From Mycoplasmataceae bacterium (lineage in GTDB: Bacteria; Bacillota_I; Bacilli_A; Mycoplasmatales; Mycoplasmoidaceae), in contig JAIRTE010000024.1 of the NCBI GenBank assembly GCA_031255095.1, positions 1 to 64,000 of the forward strand: 64,000 bases of DNA, read 5' to 3'. The translations under genes and the position numbers were made by a program. The notes under the pieces were generated by a model. That model was not told the DNA's origin. It did no database searches and worked only from the letters and a program-made list of their open reading frames with translations. Below are positions 1-10,511 of the stretch, in pieces. The number at the start of each line of letters is the position of its first letter. Within the stretch, counting starts at the first letter, position 1.

Positions 1-2
1 GT

Positions 3-110
3 AGATATCGTGCTAAGGGATTTAGAAATTTTGATTGATTTAAAAGCATTATTTTCTTAGTATGTGGCAAATTAAATTATGAGCAAAATTTTCCACTCAA
101 AACGTTATAG
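3..110 (+). CDS. C-terminal tail of a transposase (ISL3-like), partial
   Basis: The gene begins before the window; only the last 35 residues are seen, ending at TAG 108-110. The tail contains a short basic-aromatic stretch (RYRAKGFRNFDWFKSI), which resembles the Gly-aromatic-Arg-Asn-Phe motif near the C-terminus of ISL3-family transposases. TGA is read as Trp inside it. The assignment rests on this motif alone. No inverted repeat is visible in the small part seen, so the element could be complete or degraded upstream. Confidence 0.35.
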
Positions 111-223
111 AACCAAAAATTATAGAAAAAGCAGTCGAAGCACAAATAAGAAAATTAGAATATTTAAAACTTAACAAAAAGGAGGCGAAGGTATACAATG
201 AAACAAAAATCTTTAAAATCTAA
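62..223 (+). CDS. short unknown ORF or remnant, 53 aa
   Basis: An ATG-started frame with one TGA-Trp codon overlaps the transposase tail in another phase. Its second half is lysine- and glutamate-rich (EPKIIEKAVEAQIRKLEYLK) and looks protein-like, so it may be the tail of a broken gene. Its last part carries the ribosome-binding sequence AAGGAGG (179-185) used by the next gene. I do not recognise it and it may not be a gene. Confidence 0.25.
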
Positions 224-542
224 AAAGTGAATAGAATTTATAAATAATTTTAATTATGAAAAATATAATTCTCTATTGTTAAAAATTGAAGATATGGTAT
301 ATTTTATTGGTCTTGTTGGCGAAGGATATGGAGAATATAAATGAAAACAAAAAGAAAAATATGGTATTTTTTCTTTCTCCTATGACTGATATGATGAAGG
401 TAATGTAATTTCAGTTGATGAAAAGGAATGTGCTTTTTATAATAATTGAGAAGAAATGTTTTACAATGCCAAAATTAATGGAATGTTTATTTGAGAAGCA
501 ATCATAGATGAAGATTCAAGAATTGTAGAATACAATATGTAG
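198..542 (+). CDS. hypothetical protein, 114 aa
   Basis: Starts at ATG 198, 13 bases after a strong AAGGAGG sequence, one of the few convincing Shine-Dalgarno sites in the window. The product is acidic and aromatic-rich (GEGYGEYKW, SYDWYDEGN), has no membrane segment or signal peptide, and reads through several TGA-Trp codons. The frameshifted DUF4417 gene starts two bases after its stop, so the two probably form one transcript in the accessory segment next to the transposase tail. Family not recognised. Confidence 0.6.
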
Positions 543-544
543 TT

Positions 545-1184
545 ATGAAAAATAAAAATACAACCCATTTAATTTATCATAAAATAAATTGTAAAAAAGA
601 TGAATATGGAATCCCATATATGTTAAAACAAGATATTAATTTAGAAAATTTAAAAGTTTGCAGTTTTAAACATATTAATAAGTCGTTACCTAATTCAATT
701 GCACACATGTTTTTATATGATGATGTGTTGGAACGAACATATAAAAATCCTGAAAATATGTTGAAAACTAAAAAATGTTAAAGCTGTAATGTCACCTGAT
801 TTTAGTGCATATGTTGATATGGATAAAGCAGAAATTATTCACAATATTTATAAATCCAGAATTGTTGGTCGTAAATGACAACAATATGGTATTAAGGTAA
901 TACCAACAATTATTTGAGCAAAGCCCAATACATATGACATTAGTTTTATGGGTATTGAACAAAATTCGATTGTCGCTATTTCCACATATGGTGCTGTTAA
1001 AAATAAAAATTTCTTTTTACAAGGATATAAAGAAATGCAAAAAAGATTAAAACCAAAAACAGTCATTTGTATTGGCAATAAGTTAAAGGAAATAGATGAA
1101 GGTAATTTAATATTTGTAAAAGCTAGAGATACTTATTTTATGAATTCGAAAAATGATAATCAACCTAATTTATTTGATGATTAA
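545..1184 (+). pseudogene. DUF4417 family protein, split by a frameshift
   Basis: The first frame (545-781) gives 78 residues ending just after an A6 run at 770-775. The family's conserved core then continues in another frame from about 777 to 1184 (SPDFSAY, GRKWQQYGIKVIP, FMGIEQNS, RLKPKTVICIG). DUF4417 proteins carry exactly this order: an SPDFS-like motif, an R-x-x-G-x-x-Q motif and a C-terminal strand. One extra base, or two missing ones, near 771-788 breaks the gene. A second ATG at 789 in the distal frame could make an N-truncated product. The family is common on plasmids and phages and its function is unknown. The stop overlaps the convergent asnS stop by a few bases. Confidence 0.7.
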
Positions 1185-2581
1185 AATAATAATTTTCCTG
1201 GTACTCTAGGGAAAGGTATAGCATCTCTAATATTTAAATCTAATAATACCATTAACATTCTTTCAAAGCCAATACCAAAACCAGATGAAGAATGGTAACC
1301 ATATTTTCTTAAATTAACATACCAACTAATTGAAGAAGTATCAATACCACGTTTTTTTGATTCTTCTTCAATTAAATTAATATCATCTTCCCTTTGTGAA
1401 CCACCAATTACTTCACCAACACCTGGAATTAATAAATCATTAGCAGCAACAGTAACACCACTGAATCCTTCTAATTTATTAGTTCCATTATACTTTTTAT
1501 TTTCACCATTTTGTTTCATATAAAAAGCTTTCATTTCTAAAGGTAAGTTTTGTAAAAATACTGGACATTTAAAAACTTCTTCACATAAAAATCTTTCTTC
1601 TGGTGTACCAATATCAGTTCCAAATTTAAATTCAGTTACACCATCAGCAAATACTTTTCCATTTTCAACAGCCTTTTGTAAAATTTCAATTGCTTCAATA
1701 TAGTCTAATCTTTTATAATTTGAAGAAAGAATAGCATCAATTCTATCCTTTAAAAATGGCTTTTCAGTATAGAAATATTCCAATTCAGCACTACATTCAT
1801 CAACTACATATTGTGTAATATATTTAATGAATAATTCAATTAATATTTGTAATTGTGATAAATTACAAAAAGCAATTTCGGGTTCAATCATTCAAAATTC
1901 ATTTGCATGTCTAAATGTATGAGAATGTTCAGCACGAAATGTTGGACCAAATGTATAAATTTTTCGAAAAGCTTGAGCATATGCTTCACCGTGCAATTGG
2001 CCAGAAACAGTTAGAGATGCAGGTCTATCAAAAATTGGATTTTTTGAATCTTCAGATAAAACAAAATTATCTCCTGCTCCTTCTGCATCATTACCAGTAA
2101 TAATTGGTGTTGCTACTCATAAAAAACCATTTTCATCAAAGAATTTATGAATAGCAAATGATAATTTACTTCTAATACGCATAATTGCACCAAACATTGT
2201 TGTACGTGGACGTAAATGTGCAATTTCACGTAAATAATCTAGTGAATGTGCTTTTTTTTGTAATGGATAGTCTTCATCAGATTGTTTTAATAATTGAATT
2301 TCTTTTGCAATTATTTCTTGAGAATTGTTGTTTTTATTAGTGCTAATTTTACCATTAACACTAATTGCAGAACCAGTTCTTGCAGTTTTAATTGAATCAT
2401 CATATCCAGTTGTAATTTCTCTTTTGCACACAACTTGAATGTTATTAACTGTAGAACCATCATTTAATTCAATAAATGAAATTTTACCACTATCTCTGTT
2501 AGTTTTTACTCAACCAATAATTGTGACTTCATCACCATCGTGTTTCTTCACTAATTCCTTAATATCTATATAGGTAACCAT
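1181..2581 (-). CDS. asnS: asparaginyl-tRNA synthetase
   Basis: A 466-residue class II aminoacyl-tRNA synthetase that charges tRNA-Asn. The N-terminal OB-fold anticodon-binding part ([20 protein letters not shown]) is followed by the class II catalytic core. Motif 3 lies near the C-terminus ([16 protein letters not shown]), and the protein ends in [11 protein letters not shown], typical of AsnRS. The start at 2581 follows no Shine-Dalgarno site. Length fits the bacterial family. Several TGA codons are conserved Trp positions. It is convergent with the DUF4417 remnant and divergent from the ATPase gene at 2731. Confidence 0.95.
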
Positions 2582-2604
2582 ACACAATAATTATATAGCA
2601 TATA

Positions 2605-2645
2605 TAAGTTAGGAGATTTTTTGTCAGAATAAACCTCCTAACTTA
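2605..2645. promoter_or_regulatory. perfect 11-bp inverted repeat between asnS and the ATPase gene
   Basis: TAAGTTAGGAG at 2605-2615 is exactly complementary to CTCCTAACTTA at 2635-2645, with a 19-base loop. It sits in the divergent intergenic region 24-64 bases before asnS. No T-run follows on either strand, so a rho-independent terminator is unlikely. It could be a leader hairpin of asnS, an operator, or a remnant of an element end. One arm contains GGAG, so pairing could mask a ribosome-binding sequence. Confidence 0.5.
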
Positions 2646-2718
2646 CATACAGTAGTATTTTATTCTCAAATTTCGAGGGGAAATTACCCAAAATTGGAAA
2701 AAATGTGTTTTTGGGTAA

Positions 2719-2724
2719 TATAAT
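2719..2724 (+). promoter_or_regulatory. -10 box TATAAT for the ATPase gene at 2731
   Basis: An exact TATAAT ends six bases before the ATG at 2731. There is no room for a leader or Shine-Dalgarno site if this box is used, so the mRNA would be leaderless. A TTGG-containing stretch lies upstream but no clear -35 is seen. Confidence 0.5.
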
Positions 2725-2730
2725 TTTAAT

Positions 2731-3957
2731 ATGGAAATTTTAAGAAAAGAGAGTTTAGAAAAACTAATTTTATGGAAAGATAAACATTTTATTAAGGTAA
2801 TTACTGGTTTAAGAAGATGTGGAAAATCTACATTGCTTAATCAATATAAAAATTTACTTATTCAACAATATCATATCAAAGATAAGCAGATTTTATCATA
2901 TGATTTTAATGACCCAATGCTTACAAAAATATCTTATTTAGACTTATATAATGAAATAATTAACAAAAGTAATAAAAATACTATTAATTACATTTTATTA
3001 GATGAAATTCAAGAAATTAAAGATTTTGAAAAATGTGTTATTGGTTTATTTGAACATAAGACAATAAAATTTGATATTTATATTACTGGTTCGAATTCAC
3101 ATATGTATAGTAGAGAATTAGCAACACTATTTACAGGTAGAAATATAGAAATTAACCTTATGCCCTTGTCTTTTATAGATATTAAAAATAATATCTTCCC
3201 AAAAGAAAAAGATTCTTTTATTTTTAATAAATATTTAAATCTTGGAGGTTTAGGAATAATTATTGATACCTATCTAATGAATGAAAATGATAATTTGCAA
3301 ATTATTAATAATGTTTTAAATGATGCTATAGAAAAAGATATTATGTTAAAAGTTAATACTTCTAATAAAAAGAGAATTTTAAATATTATTAAATACATAT
3401 TTGTTTCAGTTGGTAAACAAATTTCAACTAGAAATATAGAAAATTTCATGAAAACAAACAATGGAATTGAATTAACGCATAATACTATTTCTAAATATAT
3501 AAAATTTTTAACAGAAGCAATGATTTTATATCCAGTACATTTTTATGAAGTTAAAACAAAAAATATATTGCTTAATAAAGTCAAATACTATTCTGGAGAT
3601 TTAGGATTATTAACCTCAATGTTAAGTTTAAAAAATATTGATAGTTTGATGGGTTTTAGATTAGAAAATTTAATATTTTTAGAATTAAAGAAACAAAATT
3701 TTAAAATATATACATTTAAAAATAATGATTATGAAATAGATTTTATTTGCGAAAAGAACAATGAAATTTATTACATTCAAGTTTGTTACAAATTAAATAA
3801 TGATAATTTCTTAAGAGAATCAAAAAGTTTGCTGAATATGAAAGATAATTTTAAGAAAATAATTATGTATTATTATCTTGAAGATTTATGAAACGATAAA
3901 GGAATTAAACTGATTGATATAACAAAATTTCTTAATAATGAAGAAAGTATTTATTAA
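2731..3957 (+). CDS. AAA ATPase with C-terminal DUF4143 domain (copy 1)
   Basis: A 408-residue protein of the AAA_14/DUF4143 type. Walker A is GLRRCGKST (residues 26-34) and Walker B is YILLDEIQE (about 87-95), followed by sensor motif ITGSNSHMYS and the arginine-finger region FTGRNIE. The C-terminal part ends in a degraded PD-(D/E)XK-like fold (EIDFICEKNNEIYYIQVCY) in which the usual Glu-x-Lys is replaced by Ile-Gln-Val. One TGA-Trp follows residue 386. The cellular role of the family is not established. Copies lie at 16916, 45011 and 50614, with remnants at 5637, 15302 and 18330. Confidence 0.9.
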
Positions 3958-4026
3958 ATGAATAATTTTTTATTTTTAAATATAGCAAATATTCAACACT
4001 ATAATTATTTTAAATAATTAGTTCTT

Positions 4027-5337
4027 ATGGGGAATAATTGATATATTGAATTATATAATGCTGGATACAAAAAAGCATTACAAATGCTAAAAGATAAATA
4101 TTCAAAATACACAATGTTTGACTATAAGCATAGAACAATTAATGGATGTAAAACAAATGCAAAAAATACATCACCAGAATACTTGCAAATTCATCATGAT
4201 TTAGAATTGAATTTTACCGATATTTGCAAGGACTATATTGGGTATTATGATTATTTACCTGAAAGTAATTATTGCACAAATTTAACATATTGCAATATAT
4301 TTGAACATTATGTTTTACATGTTCTTATTAAATTAACACCAACTAAAAAAATTTCTGAAAAAGAAATGTTTAAAGAATATAGAAAAGATTTATCTGAAAA
4401 AGAAATTGATGTAATGCTAAAGAAAAAACATATACGAATGATGAAAAATAAAACTGAAAATAAATTTGCAGGATGGTCAGGAATTTTTAAACAAATTGAA
4501 CAAATATTTGCAATACATTATGAAAACAAATTTTCATTATCAATTTACAAAAAATACATGAAAGCTTTTTCTAATACAGATTATGAAAAATTTACAGAGT
4601 TTTGAAATACATTACCAGAAAATTTTAAAACAAAAGAACAAAAAATTAATAATTATTATAATAGCAAAAGAACTAAAGAATTAGGTATTAAAGATAACAT
4701 AACTACTAATGAAATTATTGATGTTAGTAAATGTAATTATTCGCAATATAATGACAGCTGTTTAAAAAATGGAATTGAGACTCAATATCCATTATTTGAT
4801 GAGAATGGAATTTATTCTTTAATAGAAAATGAGTGTCGAACAAAAGATAAAAATTGTTTGCTACTTTTCACTAACAATGTCAATGCAGAAATTTTTATCA
4901 AATTATTCAACAAAGATGAAGAATTATTAAATCACATTAAAAAATTATTGAATGAAAGTGAAAAGTTACGTTGTATATTTTCAAATATTAATAATCCTGC
5001 TAATTTTATACAATTTGTACGTGAAGTTGGTTCAATGTTTTATGGTTATCCTTGTGGAACAGAAATATCAAAAAATGATATTATTAATTTTTATTTTATT
5101 TTGCCAGCAATTTCTAAAGATCCTTCTTTATTAAAAAAGGGTAGTAAAGAAATACGACATTATATGTTAGAAAATCATCTACCTATTCCTGATACTTGAA
5201 AAAAACCAAAATGTTTATCAAAAAAAGATTCATTATTGTGAGATAAAAATATATTCACTATATCTGATAAATGATTTATTGAGGAAACAAAAAAATTCAA
5301 AGATAAGAATTTATTACCTTTTGCTCCTAAAAAATAA
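4027..5337 (+). CDS. HNH-like hypothetical protein, 436 aa
   Basis: The start chosen is ATG 4027, which is in frame through a TGA-Trp and adds 19 residues before the next Met; no Shine-Dalgarno site precedes either. The N-terminal 110 residues hold a His-His pair (EYLQIHHDLE) and then NLTYCNIFEHYVLHVLI. That spacing of HH, N, EH and LH resembles HNH endonucleases of the phage or homing type. The remaining 300 residues are charged, with no motif I recognise. It is soluble with no signal peptide. It lies between an AAA/DUF4143 ATPase and R-M remnants, so a role in mobile DNA or defence is plausible but inferred. Confidence 0.6.
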
Positions 5338-5347
5338 AATATTTAGA

Positions 5348-5636
5348 TTAGATGCTATTTGGTAGAGACTTTATATATTCCTCCATATATTTTCAATCAG
5401 GTTGATTATTTTTTGATGGCAAAAAAACATTTAATTTTGCAATATCTTCCGGATTTGCTGAATTACCATAAAAAAATTTAGGCATATTTTTTATAAAAAT
5501 TGTTGCTAAAAACATTCCAATATATTTATTTATTATTGTTTCTTTTTTTGGTATTAAGATTCTTGCGCTATCAGTCACAAAACATTTTTGTGGTTGATAT
5601 GTAGTAAACATACCAGAAGCTTCACCTACGCATACT
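5348..5636 (-). pseudogene. remnant of a restriction-modification specificity domain
   Basis: About 95 residues remain from the C-terminal end of a target-recognition domain. It contains VGEASGMFTTYQPQKCFVTD, an ILIPKK turn, a long helix, then YGNSANPED and the ending PDWKYMEEYIKSLPNSI. The last string closely matches the C-terminal signature of type IIG/BcgI-like specificity domains (PDW-x-x-ME-x-YIKSLP). No methylase or nuclease part precedes it. Upstream of 5636 the sequence becomes the start of a different gene family on the other strand. It is therefore a rearranged leftover of another R-M system. Confidence 0.65.
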
Positions 5637-5685
5637 ATGGAAATTTTAAGAAATGAAAGTTTAAAAAACTAATTATATAAAAAGA
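5637..5685 (+). pseudogene. remnant of an AAA/DUF4143 ATPase gene start
   Basis: ATG at 5637 begins a string (MEILRNESLKN, then stop) that is nearly identical in DNA to the first 45 bases of the intact ATPase gene at 2731 (MEILRKESLEK). Homology fades by about 5685 and no ATPase core follows before the hsdR stop. It abuts the specificity-domain remnant, so a recombination joint lies near 5636. Confidence 0.6.
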
Positions 5686-5710
5686 GAGGCTAGCCAAAAA
5701 TCAAGATATT

Positions 5711-8659
5711 TTAAGTTTTTTCTTTTTTATAAAGTTGATCGGCAAATTTATTAATCAATTCATCTAATGCACCGCTATTATCACTTAATTGATTAATATC
5801 TTCTCTAACTATATCTTTGTGTATTTTGTCTGATATTCATTCATGGAATTTATCATAATTAACAGTTCTAGCAATATCTTTAGTTTCAATATCATTATTG
5901 TATTTTTCTAAAATTTCAGAAAGTTTATCAATTAAATTTTTTTGTTCTACAGGTTTTACACTACTTCAATATTTTTCCATAATTTCAATGATTATTTGTT
6001 GTAGTGGTTTGAAATTTTTATTTCCTTCTTTCAATTCATTGCTTTTACTTACATCTTTTTTTACACCATCACATTTAACTACACCAACAATGTCAACATG
6101 TTTAACTTCATCAATGTATATTGCATTTTTGATATCCATAACATCAATAATTGGTGTGTTAACACTTTCCCAAGTTAAACTTTTTAAGAAAAATTTTAAA
6201 AATATAAACATTTTATATTGTTCATCATTTTCATTCATTTTTTTAATATTGTTAGCATACATATATTTTTGATAAAAAATAGAACAAGCATATTTTAACT
6301 TCTTTTTTACTTCTATATTTTCCAATGTTAAAAACTTAGTAATATATTTTTTTAATTCAAAAGCTAAAACACATATTTCTGTCACAGTTTTACTATAAAA
6401 ATGATTTTGATTAGCATATTTGATTACAAAGTTATCCAAATCTATTAAATCAAAAAAATTAAAATTAATTACATCCTTATATTTATCAACTAATATTTTT
6501 TCATCAAATTCTGTTTTCAAATATGGAGAAGTATAGTAAAGATTTAAAGCTTTTTTTATTACATCGAAATTATTTTTTCAATCTAAAACTAATAAATCAT
6601 CACTTTGTTTTTTAATAATTATTTGAGCATTAGATGAAACCATTTCATATTTTCGATTTATTCTTTGAAATGTTTGATATAAATTAACACCTTTCATTTT
6701 TTTATGAATAAATAATGAACAAAGTTTTTTTTGATCAAAACCAGTTTGAAACTTATTAGCACAAACAAGAATTTTATAATCTTGTTTATCAAATTCATCT
6801 TCGATTGAAGATTTAATATTATTAATGGAATCTTCTGTATATTCTTTGTTATCAATTTTTTTAGAACCTGAAAATGCAATTAATACTTTGCAAATTTTGT
6901 TTCCATAATCACGTTTTAATTGTTTAATAATTTCATTGTATCTTAAAATAGCATTTTCGATACTAGAACATACTATCATTGCCTTTCCATTTCTATCTAA
7001 TAAATTATATGTTTTATCAAAAAACATTTTTAAATCTATTGTAGTCTGTGGTTCAATAGATTTTTCATCATTATCTATTATTGCTTCAATTTTTCTTTTT
7101 GTTGGAAGTGTATTTAATAATGGATCATCATTAATTTTTTTAATAATTAGTGGCAAAGATTTTTTAACATAAATGTTTTTAGTTATATCCAATATTACTC
7201 CTTCACTGATTGCTTGTTCTGTTGTATATTCATGAAATTCTTTTTTACCACCATCTGGTTTGTCAATACCAAACATTTCTATCGTTTTATCCTTAGGAGA
7301 TGCAGTAAAAGCAAAAAATGTAATATTTTTAGTGTTTAGTGATGCCTGAAAATCTTTTTCACTAAAAGCCAAATCGTTAAATTCTTTTTCTTTTGTTGAT
7401 AAAGAATTATTAATATTTTCTTGATATTGTCCACCTGTCGAAGAATGCGCTTCATCAATAATAATGGCAAAATTTAAGTCACTATGTTTTTTTAAAACAT
7501 TCTCAATGTAAGAAAATTTTTGAATAGTTGAAACAATTACTGGAGTGTTAAATTTTAATGCGTTTGATAACTCATCTGCACTAAAAACATGTTTAAATTT
7601 AATTTTATCTCCATCTTTATTTAATGAGCCTGCGAGTTGATCTAATGCATTGCCTAATTGTCTATCAACTACATTTCTATCTGTAACAATAATTACATAA
7701 TTAAAAACAGGTTTATTATTTTTATTTAAGTAAGATAAATTACGCGCTAATCAACACATTGTTTTAGTTTTACCACTTCCAGCAGAATGAACACATAAAT
7801 AATGATGGTGTTGTGTCTTGTTTAGAATATCTTTTTCTATTTTTTCAACACAATCTCATTGATGAAATCTAGGAAAAATCATTGTGTAACTACCATCTTT
7901 GTTTTTTTCAGCAAAAACATAATCATCTAATATTTTTGCTAAATTACTTTTATCTATAAAGGAATCTCAAAAAAATTCTGCATTTGGCTGATTTCATTTT
8001 TTATTAAAAGGTAAGAAAGAAGTTTGATAACTTTTTAATTTATTAGTCATAGCAATTTCATTGCTATCAATTGCAAAAAATACCATTGTTCTTTCTCTAA
8101 ATATTTTTTCGTTTTCGTTTCTATTTTGTCATTGTTCAATAGCATCGTTAACAGTTTGATTGGAAAAATTACATTTCAATTCAATTAGCATAATTGGAAA
8201 ACCATTAATGAAGATACCTAAATCGGTTGATTTTCTACCATCATATTCTATTTCTTCCATAACAGATCAAATATTTGTTTTGAAATCTTTTAATGTTTCA
8301 GGGTTTAAATTATGATTTGGTTTAGAAAAATAGAATTGTAATTTTCTATTTTTAATAGTAAAATCTTTTCTTAAGAATTCTACAATTCCAACATTTCTTA
8401 TTTCTTTATCTATTTCTTTCATAATTTCATCTTGATAGTCATCAAATGTAGTTTTCAAATATTTTAAAGATTCTTTATTTTGTTTAGAAGAGTTTTCTAA
8501 AAAATTAAATAATGTTGTTTTATCTAATGCATATTTAACATTGTAATCTTTTTTACAATTTGTTTCTATAAAGCCATGTTTATTGATCAAAAAATTATCA
8601 ATAATATGTCTTTGATATTGTCTTTCTGCTGATGTTTTATTTCCTCTATTTGATGGCAT
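5711..8659 (-). CDS. hsdR: type I restriction enzyme, R subunit
   Basis: A 982-residue HsdR: the translocase and nuclease subunit that cleaves DNA together with HsdM and HsdS. The N-terminal nuclease shows DLGIFINGFPIMLIELK (about 146-162), the PD-(D/E)XK core. Superfamily 2 helicase motifs follow: Walker A SAGSGKTKT near residue 293, DEAH (IIIDEAHSS) near 400, TASP, and a Q-rich motif VI (LYQTFQRINRKY). Several TGA-Trp codons are read through. It is last in the operon, two bases after orf215. Length and motif order are normal, so it is probably functional. Confidence 0.93.
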
Positions 8660-8661
8660 AA

Positions 8662-9309
8662 TTATTGATTGTAATTTTTGATTATGTTTAAAATTAAATC
8701 AATAGAATTAATTGTATCCCAATCACTCTTATATGGTAAATAATTTTTTTCACTTATTATTTTTACAACATATATTTTTTTATCTTTCAAAAATATATTA
8801 TCAAAATATACTTTTCCTTTTTTATCTATTACAAAATAGCTAGTATTACTTTTTACACATTCCCATATTTTTTTATCATTATTTTCACTATCATAAATAA
8901 TAATTTTTGCAAAATAATGAATACATGTAATTATTCCATTTAGATTTTGATAATTATTTCTTTTGTTGTAATTAACATAAAGTTTAATGGATAAAGTATA
9001 TGGTGGGTCAGCTTTTATGTTTTCTGGTAATTTGTTATTTTTTCATAAATGTTTAAAATAACTGCTTCTATCTTTTATATGTTTTAATTCATTAACAATT
9101 ACTCATTTAGGAATATTAAAATCTAACAAAGAAAAATGTTCTTTAAGCCTAATATCTGTCAGATCATATAAAAAATTAAATACTCATTTTTGATTTTCAA
9201 AATCCTTAATATCAGGACAATTACCACTCATTTTTGTTCTACAATAATAATCAGCATTCTTTTTAAATTCTTTTAATATAGAAACGATTTGATCCTTACT
9301 AATAACCAT
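8662..9309 (-). CDS. hypothetical protein (orf215) between hsdS and hsdR
   Basis: A 215-residue soluble, aromatic- and lysine-rich protein. Its ATG overlaps the hsdS stop (TAATG) and its stop lies two bases before hsdR, so it is translationally coupled into the R-M operon. The N-terminal third has Cys residues (YYCRTKMSGNCPD), and the middle holds a beta-rich stretch (TLSIKLYVNYN, GIITCIHYFAKIIIYD). I recognise no family. Position suggests an accessory or modulator of the restriction complex, or an added defence protein, by context only. Confidence 0.75.
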
Positions 9310-10511
9310 TAAATTTGTTCACCTCCGTTTTCGATTGTTTCATTAATTAGAGATTGTTTATAAAGTTTAATATTTTCTAATTGATTTATTAAATAATCAT
9401 TTTCTTTTTGTACAATTTCATATTTAATTTTTATATATTTAAATATTTTATTTTGTGTATTTAAAGAATAAAAGGGAATGATAGTATTTCTAATACTTTC
9501 AAGATTTAAATTATTTTGTATGCTACTAGTTGATTTTTGAATTATGAATTCTTCAAGATTTTTTAAAACAAATTTTAAATATTCTTTAGAAATCTTGTCT
9601 TCATTAATAATAAAACCCAATAATGCTTGATTGATGGTAGCTGGGAATAAAGTTTCTGATACCTTGCCTATTGTTGCATAAATTGAATAGATTAATGTTC
9701 CAGTTGGCAGTAATTGAAGATTTTTAGATTCTTTTCCTTGTTTAGTTAAATACTTTTCTGTTATTTTAACATAATCAACAGTTGACATATCACCAATAGT
9801 GATTCATGGTATAGCAGTATCAACATTAGTATAGAATTTATCATTCGATGATTCTGGTGTCCCACCTCCAATTATTTCTTTTAAAATATATTTCATCTTT
9901 ATTTGTCCTCTCTCTCTATGATCTACATAACATTCAGGATTATTACCACTAACTGTTTCATTTATTAAAGATTGTTTATACTCCTTTAATAAATCTTGTT
10001 TTTTCTTTAATAGTTCAGTTATTTTATCTAGTTTTTGTGTTTTAGAGTCTAGGAAATTTGTGATTTTGGTTTGCGTATGAAAATTTATATTTGGTATCAA
10101 TACATTTTTAACAACATTTTGAGATAAAACTCTTTGTGCAGAACCAATTGATAAATCCCATCAATTTATTGTTTTTAGTGCATATAGCAAAAAACTAACA
10201 TCATATTTTTTTTCATCATGCGGTATTAAACAAAATACATGATCAGTTCCAGAAATGGGTTCATTATGAATAAATAAATTACCTATTGATCCTGCACCAC
10301 TCATTGTTAAATTTTTTTTATTCGTTATGTAATTAGATGAATATCCAGCAATTCCATTATCAGTCGATTGATTAGCAATTATTGGAAAAATAGAAATATT
10401 ATTTTTTTCAAAATTCCAATTTTTAATTAAAGAATTGGAACAACCAATAATTTGAATCTTGTATTTTAAATTAATCTTATTTTTTATCATATCCATCTTT
10501 GTGTTTATCAT
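9309..10511 (-). CDS. hsdS: type I restriction enzyme, specificity (S) subunit
   Basis: A 400-residue HsdS with two target-recognition halves. Each half ends in the conserved helical repeat: LLKEYKQSLINETVSG near residue 180 and NIKLYKQSLINETIENG at the C-terminus. The second half opens with VLKEIIGGGTPESS-like sequence (KYILKEIIGGGTPE), the usual TRD start. The first half is short and lacks a clear opening motif, so its N-terminus may be altered. The ATG at 10511 overlaps orf361 by 35 bases; Met codons at 10496 and 10490 are alternatives. A (CT)5 tract lies at the junction of the halves. Confidence 0.9.
9908..9917. repeat. (CT)5 dinucleotide tract inside hsdS
   Basis: Five CT units (GA on the coding strand) encode the RER of DHRERGQIK, at the junction between the first and second recognition domains. 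The gene is currently in frame. A change of unit number would truncate HsdS after its first half. The tract is short, so frequent slippage is uncertain. Confidence 0.5.

Noticed and set aside
1-60. Frame 1 also reads open to a TAG at 58-60
   Set aside because: The frame starting at base 3 is longer and reads like a transposase tail; the first frame has no recognisable motif.
5711-8659. Apparent break-up of hsdR, and of most other genes, into short frames
   Set aside because: The breaks are all TGA codons at positions where Trp is expected, so they reflect the genetic code and not pseudogenes.
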